Positions 23,869 to 27,893 of a stretch of 27,893 nt of DNA are shown here, piece by piece. The notes under the pieces are model-generated. The model did not search any database. It worked only from the letters and a program-made list of their open reading frames with translations, and was not told where the DNA came from. This DNA is from Bacteroidaceae bacterium (GTDB taxonomy: Bacteria; Bacteroidota; Bacteroidia; Bacteroidales; Bacteroidaceae). Position numbers and translations under genes: made by a program. The first letter of the stretch is position 1, and each line of letters starts with the position of its first letter. The stretch is taken from NCBI GenBank assembly GCA_017628775.1, contig JAGBYN010000035.1:1-27893 (forward strand), read 5' to 3'.

Positions 23869-24369
23869 ATGCTTATGGAATTTGTTTTGATGTTTCTAGC
23901 TTTAATATTAGCGGTATTAGGGCTTATTGGTACCGTTGCGCCAATTTTACCCGGTACGATTTTGTCTTATTTAGGACTGTTGTGTGTGTCTTTTCTCTCG
24001 GGGTCTTTTGTAGGTGGTGCCGAGTTGATTTGGGGCGCAATCATTGCGCTTATTGTTGTGCTTTCGGATTATTACCTTCCTGGCTACTTTAGTAAATTGT
24101 GTGGGGGAACCAAAGCCGGCATCTCAGGAGCGACGATTGGCGCTGTATTAGGTATTTTTATTATGGGACCTCTTGGTGTTTTCCTCGGGCCGTTCTTTGG
24201 TGCTGTTATTGGTGAGATGTGTGCCAAGAAAATACCTTTGCGTCAAGCCGTTGTGGTTGGATTAGGTGCGCTACTTTCGTTTTTTGTTGGGGTAGGTATT
24301 AAACTCGTGTTTGGAATTTGGGCAATGTATATGATTGTGGTTGATGTAATAACCTTTATGACTTTATAA
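23869..24369 (+). CDS. DUF456 membrane protein
   Basis: The 166-residue protein is nearly all hydrophobic, with about four to five membrane helices and Gly-rich turns. Hallmarks of DUF456 (PF04306) are the N-terminal GLIGTVAPILPGTILSY and the central GGTKAGISGATIGAVLG. These are followed by GPLGVFLGPFFGAVIGE, a glycine-zipper-like repeat. A C-terminal helix (FGIWAMYMIVVDVITFM) ends it. Function is unknown; it should be in the inner membrane. It converges on the UpxY-like gene with a 43-bp gap that has no clear terminator. A second ATG at 23875 is an equally good start. Confidence 0.92.
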   Translation: MLMEFVLMFLALILAVLGLIGTVAPILPGTILSYLGLLCVSFLSGSFVGGAELIWGAIIALIVVLSDYYLPGYFSKLCGGTKAGISGATIGAVLGIFIMGPLGVFLGPFFGAVIGEMCAKKIPLRQAVVVGLGALLSFFVGVGIKLVFGIWAMYMIVVDVITFMTL

Positions 24370-24412
24370 TGGTGAAAAATATTTTTTAAGAAAAATAAGA
24401 AGTGATGCTGTG

Positions 24413-25024
24413 TTATTCCTTGGGGGGGATTTTCTCAACACACGATGCGGGGATGACGGTTGTTGCCACAGCTGTGACGCCTTCGATGCGAACCACTACG
24501 CGCTTTTCGTGTTTCTTTTTTAGTTGTATAAAGATACCTTCTACTCCCGCAAATTTTCCAGCAGTTATACGAACGCGTTCACCTTTTGTAAGGTCGATTT
24601 CTGTAGGATTTATATATTGAATTTTTTCTTCTTCATTTCCGGCTACAGCAATGAAGTTATTCATTTCATGTTTAGGGACAGTAACGGGTAATCGACCAAT
24701 TCTAATTTGATTGTTAAAATAGTCTTTGCATAGGAAGTTGAAGTCGAATATATCTTTTTTTTCTTTTTTAAAGGCGTTGAGTTGTTCAAAGGTTGAGTAC
24801 ACAAAAACGTAATTACGTAGTGCAATCTTCCGTTCATAGGTGAAATGCCCTTTTGCATCTCTTCCTTTAACTAACATGGTGGGAATAAAACTGCTTATAG
24901 AGGCTTCTGATTTAAGTAAAGCTTGTAATTTTTCTTCTTTGTTGAATGGGACTACTACAACAAACCAAAGCTTTTCTGTTAGAGAAAATGGGTATCGTCT
25001 TTCGAAAGACAAGGTGTCGTTCAT
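24413..25024 (-). CDS. UpxY/NusG-like transcription antitermination factor
   Basis: UpxY proteins are NusG paralogues that prevent early termination in long surface-polysaccharide operons of Bacteroides. The 203-residue product has an N-terminal NGN-like domain beginning KLWFVVVVPFNKEEKLQALL. It ends with a KOW motif at about 150-175 (KGERVRITAGKFAGVEGIF). I chose ATG 25024 because residues before it, read from 25114, lack similarity and overlap the -7 box. No polysaccharide genes follow; the downstream neighbour is a convergent DUF456 gene. It may therefore act in trans or be a general NusG-like factor. The promoter box is TATCTTTG at 25070-25077. Confidence 0.85.
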   Translation of the reverse strand: MNDTLSFERRYPFSLTEKLWFVVVVPFNKEEKLQALLKSEASISSFIPTMLVKGRDAKGHFTYERKIALRNYVFVYSTFEQLNAFKKEKKDIFDFNFLCKDYFNNQIRIGRLPVTVPKHEMNNFIAVAGNEEEKIQYINPTEIDLTKGERVRITAGKFAGVEGIFIQLKKKHEKRVVVRIEGVTAVATTVIPASCVEKIPPKE

Positions 25025-25069
25025 GGTGTGTTTATTTTTTTGGGGGGCAAGACTTTTCTGTTTTGCAAG

Positions 25070-25077
25070 CAAAGATA
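25070..25077 (-). promoter_or_regulatory. -7 element of the UpxY-like gene
   Basis: TATCTTTG on the minus strand, 45 bp upstream of the chosen start. It supports the 25024 start, since the longer ORF would begin upstream of the promoter box. Confidence 0.6.
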
Positions 25078-25336
25078 CAATTTTGACTTGAAATGACCGC
25101 ATTCGGAAACACAATCTAACAGACTAACCGAAATTCGTTTGCTTATACTGGATTGGATATTTTCCTTTCTTTTGGTGCCGTTACAGCACTTGAAAGTATT
25201 TTTTTTGTGTTAGGATGAAGCTATAAATTACTCAAACGGAGTTCTCTTCAAATCGTTGCGCAGATGTTTAATCATGGTGAATACTTAGTATATCTTTAGT
25301 CGTAAAATCGTTTTTCAGATGAAAGTTGGTCTAAAC

Positions 25337-25410
25337 GGGATTTAGTTAAATTAAACGGCAGTTAGTTTTAATTAAATGGGATTTAGTTTTAATTAAATGG
25401 GATTGGGTTG
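25337..25410. repeat. Tandem repeat, about 21-bp unit, roughly 3.5 copies
   Basis: Units begin at 25337 (20 bp), 25357 (21 bp), 25378 (21 bp) and 25399 (partial). Each starts with GGGAT or GGCAG and contains a TTAGTTTTAATTAAAT-like core. Copies two and three are the most alike. It is not CRISPR: there are no unique spacers. Confidence 0.8.
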
Positions 25411-25558
25411 AATGCAGACATTGAAAGTGATTTGAGGTTTACTGAGAATAGTGTGCAACGTTTATGAGGAGCGAATGACGGGATGATTGAATCCGTAGCA
25501 TATGAGGTGGTTATAGCTCATGTCGTTTAGTTCTGGGGTGAGTTTGTGTATATAATAA

Positions 25559-25606
25559 CCCTCCTAATTGCCTTTTTTTATAGGCAGTTAGGAGGGAGGT
25601 TTTTTG
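25559..25606. terminator. Strong hairpin terminator downstream of the second DUF4595-like gene
   Basis: CCCTCCTAATTGCC (25559-25572) pairs with GGCAGTTAGGAGGG (25583-25596), a 14-bp stem with one G-T pair. On the plus strand AGG and six T follow; on the minus strand TTATTATA follows. The minus-strand lipoprotein gene ends 38 bp away, so that is the likely user. Confidence 0.85.
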
Positions 25607-25643
25607 AGCGGATAGTAATGAGTTTTAAAAGTTAGTCTTTAAT

Positions 25644-26417
25644 TTATTCCCACGTAATATTCCAAGTTTCGACTATTTCGTTCTCTGTTCTTCCTGTGAT
25701 TTTTGTAATATATCCTTCAGCATCAAATTCATATTCATAGTTATGAGTTTCTGTGGTGTTCTCATCATAATCTTTAGTGGTTATGCTTGTAGGAAGCTGG
25801 GGACTTCTAAGCCCAAATAAAGCAGGATGAGCATAAGCCAAGGTTTCAGAGTAAACAACGTCAACTATAAGAGGGTTATATCCCGAGCAAGAGCGTGTAT
25901 TATAGGTGAATGTTGTTTTACTTCTAATTTTATTTCCTAAAGCGTGCGTTATGGTTGTGATTTTTTCACCATCCCAAGTGATGGAATTTGTCCATGTTGT
26001 TTCAGCGGATGGACCAGGTTCTTTCCATGTTGACATTTGTTTTGATTTGTTGTAAGTGAAAGTGCAACCATAGGGGTGGTCTGATTTTTGTACCAAATTG
26101 TTCGTTAACAAATAACTTTCAAAATTTCCTCGTCCCGTGGTGAAATCAATGGCATCGGTATGCCATGTGTATTCGCTTGTAGTTGCATGATTATCCGTAT
26201 AGGTGGCTGAAGATAATCTTCCTTCAGGATTATAATCAAAGGTCGTTGTTTCAGTATCAGTACGTCCATACTGATTGTACTCATAAACGAGTATTGTTAT
26301 TTTTTTGTTGTCAATAACGTTTCCGTTAGATTCATTGTCATCGTCGTTGCAAGCTGTGAAGTTGGCGCATAAAAGAACGGCGAACATTGCCGCTTTGAAC
26401 TTTCCGAGTGTTTTCAT
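25644..26417 (-). CDS. Second DUF4595-like lipoprotein
   Basis: The 257-residue protein has a signal peptide with lipobox FTAC, then an Asp/Asn-rich linker (NDDDNESNGN). The body is a series of YD-type beta hairpins: VYEYNQYGRTD, TFDYNPEGRLSSATY, FTYNKSKQMSTW, ITWDGEKITTI and YEYEFDAEGYITKI. Its plan matches the protein at 22877-23686 (lipobox, W-containing strand, and a late hydrophobic G-L segment before the closing strands), but sequence identity looks low. Function is unknown, and surface exposure is likely for this type. The leader (about 100 nt) carries a hairpin, GTCTTCA/TGAAGAC (26445-26469). Confidence 0.72.
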   Translation of the reverse strand: MKTLGKFKAAMFAVLLCANFTACNDDDNESNGNVIDNKKITILVYEYNQYGRTDTETTTFDYNPEGRLSSATYTDNHATTSEYTWHTDAIDFTTGRGNFESYLLTNNLVQKSDHPYGCTFTYNKSKQMSTWKEPGPSAETTWTNSITWDGEKITTITHALGNKIRSKTTFTYNTRSCSGYNPLIVDVVYSETLAYAHPALFGLRSPQLPTSITTKDYDENTTETHNYEYEFDAEGYITKITGRTENEIVETWNITWE

Positions 26418-26520
26418 TGTTTTTACTTGTTTTGTTTTTGTTTGGTCTTCATAATTCCCAAATGAAGACTTGTTAAGTAGGGAATTTATCCATCACTGAC
26501 GGTGTGTTTCTTTTTCGGTG

Positions 26521-26528
26521 CAAAGGTA
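26521..26528 (-). promoter_or_regulatory. -7 element of the second DUF4595-like gene
   Basis: TACCTTTG on the minus strand, 103 bp upstream of the start. A TTTG occurs at 26555-26558, but the 26-bp spacer is too long for the consensus. Confidence 0.55.
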
Positions 26529-26607
26529 CTGAGTTTATGTTGATGCATTAAAAACAAAGTGTGTGATTGTTTGTGTACTATAAAAAGGGATTCTTTTGGT
26601 ACATATA

Positions 26608-26640
26608 AAAAGCGCACCAAAGTAAATTTAGTGCGCTTTT
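26608..26640 (-). terminator. Terminator of the truncated right-end gene
   Basis: The stem AAAAGCGCAC (26608-26617) / GTGCGCTTTT (26631-26640) has a 13-nt loop. On the minus strand it ends in a run of five T followed by ATA. The stop codon of the gene lies 24 bp upstream on that strand. Confidence 0.88.
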
Positions 26641-26664
26641 GTTCTACGTGTGTCTTAGAAATAG

Positions 26665-27657
26665 CTAAAATCCCCCACTGTAAATCCAACCAATAGTGGA
26701 TGGTAGGGGTGTATTTTTGTATTTGTTAAGGAGATTGGAAAGTTTTCGATTCTCGCCTCCATCGTCTGAATAGCGATGGTAGTAATCTTCTCCTTGAAGT
26801 CCTACTATGCTTGTTAGTCTTGATATGAATAATAGTTTGTCTGTTGAAATCTTTTCCACAGAACTTTTTAAAAACTCGCGGTTGGGTATCTTGTTGCTTA
26901 GGAAATATTGGAACATTGCAGCAAATAATCTTGTTTTGTGGGATTTAGCAAGTGATATCTTTTTTTTATAATTCAATAGAACCCATGACTTTATGGGGCT
27001 TTCAACGCCCATTTGATTTAATCTTGATAGGACTTCTTTTTTATTATTGCTTGTTTCAATAATGGTGTTATAGGAGTTAATAAAATATGTTATGGCCGTT
27101 TTTAGAATTGAAAGCGTATATTCATCATGTGTTTCATAATTCTGTCTTCCGTTTTTCTTGGTTGTTAGTTCTGTCGCCTCCGATAATTTTGATATCATTG
27201 TGTTAATCTTTTCTGTTTCTGAGTGTTCTAAGGTTGGACCATTGGTGCAAACGTCTTCCACAACATCGTTGATAAACAACAAGAGGTACCAAAATTTTTC
27301 TAAATTCAGATGGTAGGCCTCGATAGTCTGAATAACCTCTTTACTGTTGAAAAATCGTTCTTTAAAAGATTGGTCAAGAGGAGGATGCTCTGTGTAGTAT
27401 TTCTTTGCAGACTCAATATTTTCGTTAGGGAAAAATGTTACGTATCGAGCAAATTTTTCATCGTTTGATAGTTGTGCTTCAATACATCTGTTGGCAAAAA
27501 TTACAGGAGCTTGCGACTCGCTACGCCCCTCGTGATCAACAACGGGAAGAAAGGCATCTGCCACTTTCCATACATATTCTAATAATGGTTCGTCCAAATA
27601 TTTGTCAATTTCCGACCTGTATGCTTTGTGGTCGGGTAAATCTTGTATTTTTATGGG
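26665..27657 (-). pseudogene. Gene of unknown function, 5'-truncated next to an IS element
   Basis: The open frame runs from 27657 (a stop codon precedes it) to a stop at 26665. The only usable start in its first part is TTG at 27597 (310 residues), yet the frame continues sensibly upstream as LPDHKAYRSEIDKYLDEPLLE without any ATG or GTG. This suggests the true 5' end was cut off, probably by the IS whose left end lies within about 60 bp. The product is soluble, charged and mostly helical (EKFWYLLLFINDVVED, SILKTAITYFINSYNTII), with no signal peptide or recognised motif. By eye it is more AT-rich than the core genes, consistent with acquired DNA. It keeps its own terminator. I do not recognise the family. 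Confidence 0.6.
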
Positions 27658-27673
27658 TCAGCGGATTTACCCG
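27633..27673. repeat. Inverted repeat at the probable left end of the IS
   Basis: CGGGTAAATC (27633-27642) and GATTTACCCG (27664-27673) are perfect 10-bp complements, separated by 21 bp. They lie between the truncated gene and the transposase. The pair may be a subterminal IS hairpin that blocks outside transcription, or may mark the insertion boundary. Confidence 0.5.
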
Positions 27674-27707
27674 GTTGGTGGAAGCTCGGCAATCAAGAAT
27701 AAATTAG

Positions 27708-27715
27708 TATCTTTG
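27708..27715 (+). promoter_or_regulatory. -7 element of the transposase gene
   Basis: TATCTTTG ends only 4 bp before the ATG. With the usual Bacteroidota start-site distance, the mRNA would begin at or next to the start codon, making it leaderless or nearly so. Confidence 0.6.
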
Positions 27716-27719
27716 CGAT

Positions 27720-27893
27720 ATGGAACATATTAAATTATTGCGTGCCATCCTCCCCGATGTGTTGATAGACAACTTCGATGTTGCCAAGTTCGAGAAGACC
27801 GATACTCGTTTTGATATATGGCTCGATGAGAAAAAAGTCCAGATGCGTGAGGATAAGAAGAACTCTTCCGTCATATCTCATGGTTTTGGAGAG
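27720..27893 (+). CDS. ISAon1-family transposase N-terminal region, cut by the window edge
   Basis: The 58 visible residues begin MEHIKLLRAILPDVLIDNFD and continue with FDIWLDEKKVQ and SSVISHGFGE. This pattern (hydrophobic ILPDVLIDNF, then IWLDEKK, then a SHGF motif) resembles the separate N-terminal protein of ISAon1 transposases in Bacteroidota. In those elements it is followed by an ISL3-like DDE catalytic part, often in another frame. Only the first part lies in the window, so integrity cannot be judged. Confidence 0.8.
   Translation, partial: MEHIKLLRAILPDVLIDNFDVAKFEKTDTRFDIWLDEKKVQMREDKKNSSVISHGFGE

Larger units (their letters stand above)
25115..25643. other. Gene-free region with a tandem repeat and a terminator
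   Basis: No credible ORF or RNA gene was found in this 529-bp stretch. It holds an AT-rich tandem repeat (25337-25410) and a strong hairpin (25559-25606). No plus- or minus-strand TAnnTTTG promoter box was seen in between. It may be decayed DNA or a spacer between inverted transcription units. Confidence 0.6.
27658..27893 (+). mobile_element. Left end of an ISAon1-type insertion sequence (partial)
   Basis: The element is recognised from its transposase start and its position next to a broken gene. The left boundary is uncertain; anywhere between about 27605 and 27664 is possible, and 27658 is where the neighbouring gene frame ends. The right end is outside the window, so terminal inverted repeats and target duplications cannot be checked. 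Confidence 0.55.

Noticed and set aside
24413..25024. The first gene of a capsule locus
   Set aside because: The downstream gene is on the opposite strand and encodes DUF456; no polysaccharide gene follows in either direction.
25212..25240. CTATAAATTACTC as a possible fourth copy of the interspersed repeat
   Set aside because: Only the 8-9 bp CTATAAAT(T) part matches. The GGTTGATTCCGA block is missing at the expected distance and there are no arms.
25337..25410. A short CRISPR array
   Set aside because: The units are directly adjacent with no unique spacers, the unit is AT-rich and imperfect, and no cas genes are present.
27435..27707. A 90-codon plus-strand ORF at the right end
   Set aside because: It lies opposite the truncated gene and across the IS boundary, has no family features, and ends just before the real transposase start.

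Overview
The window comes from a Bacteroidota chromosome, most likely a Prevotellaceae-type Bacteroidales. Three things point there. Many genes are preceded by the Bacteroidota promoter (TTTG, about 20 bp, TAnnTTTG). Gene content is typical: a PF04230 pyruvyl transferase, DUF4595- and DUF4738-like lipoproteins, an UpxY/NusG-like factor, a C11 peptidase and an ISAon1-type transposase. The 1301-residue glycosidase ends in a Prevotella-type C-terminal sorting tail. All assignments were made by reading the sequence; no database search was run.

Layout. Positions 1-280 hold a leftward tRNA operon (Gly-GCC, Leu-CAG, and Leu-GAG cut by the window edge). From 452 to 3087 lie gdhA and an orphan polysaccharide pyruvyl transferase. 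From 3237 to 5113 a Nif3-like metal protein is followed by a coiled-coil C4 zinc-ribbon protein and a strong terminator. From 5122 to 7185 there is an SOS-type umuDC pair behind a duplicated operator-like sequence. From 7220 to 7367 an orphan leftward promoter and terminator bracket an approximately 105-nt stretch with no credible ORF, a candidate small RNA. From 7399 to 11011, leftward, are dnaX, slyD and aroC. From 11355 to 15410 is a large secreted GH84 hexosaminidase. A flavodiiron protein at 15733-16896 converges on a thioesterase/C11 peptidase pair at 17020-18813, with a perfect 50-bp palindrome between them. A DUF4738-like lipoprotein at 18991 converges on a leftward envelope cluster at 19705-22719 (sigma-54 activator, lptE, TPR protein, secG). 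From 22877 to 26417 are two DUF4595-type lipoproteins flanking DUF456 and an UpxY-like antiterminator. The right end holds a 5'-truncated gene of unknown function abutting the left end of an IS element.

How the genes work together. Most of the window is housekeeping: nitrogen assimilation, translesion replication, replication clamp loading, aromatic biosynthesis, O2/NO detoxification, and export and LPS transport. The sigma-54 activator overlaps lptE by 14 nt and is followed by the TPR gene and secG, so they look like one envelope-biogenesis unit. The thioesterase and C11 peptidase are 36 bp apart. umuD and umuC are 6 bp apart.

The most unusual items are non-coding. They are the candidate sRNA at 7218-7325, with a 5' GNRA-loop hairpin, a repeated decamer and a 12-bp terminator. 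A family of intergenic repeats shares CTATAAAT-N18-GGTTGATTCCGA at about 11.0 kb and 20.9 kb, with a partial copy right after the gdhA stop. There is also the 50-bp palindrome, the 34-bp-period repeat upstream of umuDC, and an approximately 21-bp tandem repeat at about 25.35 kb.
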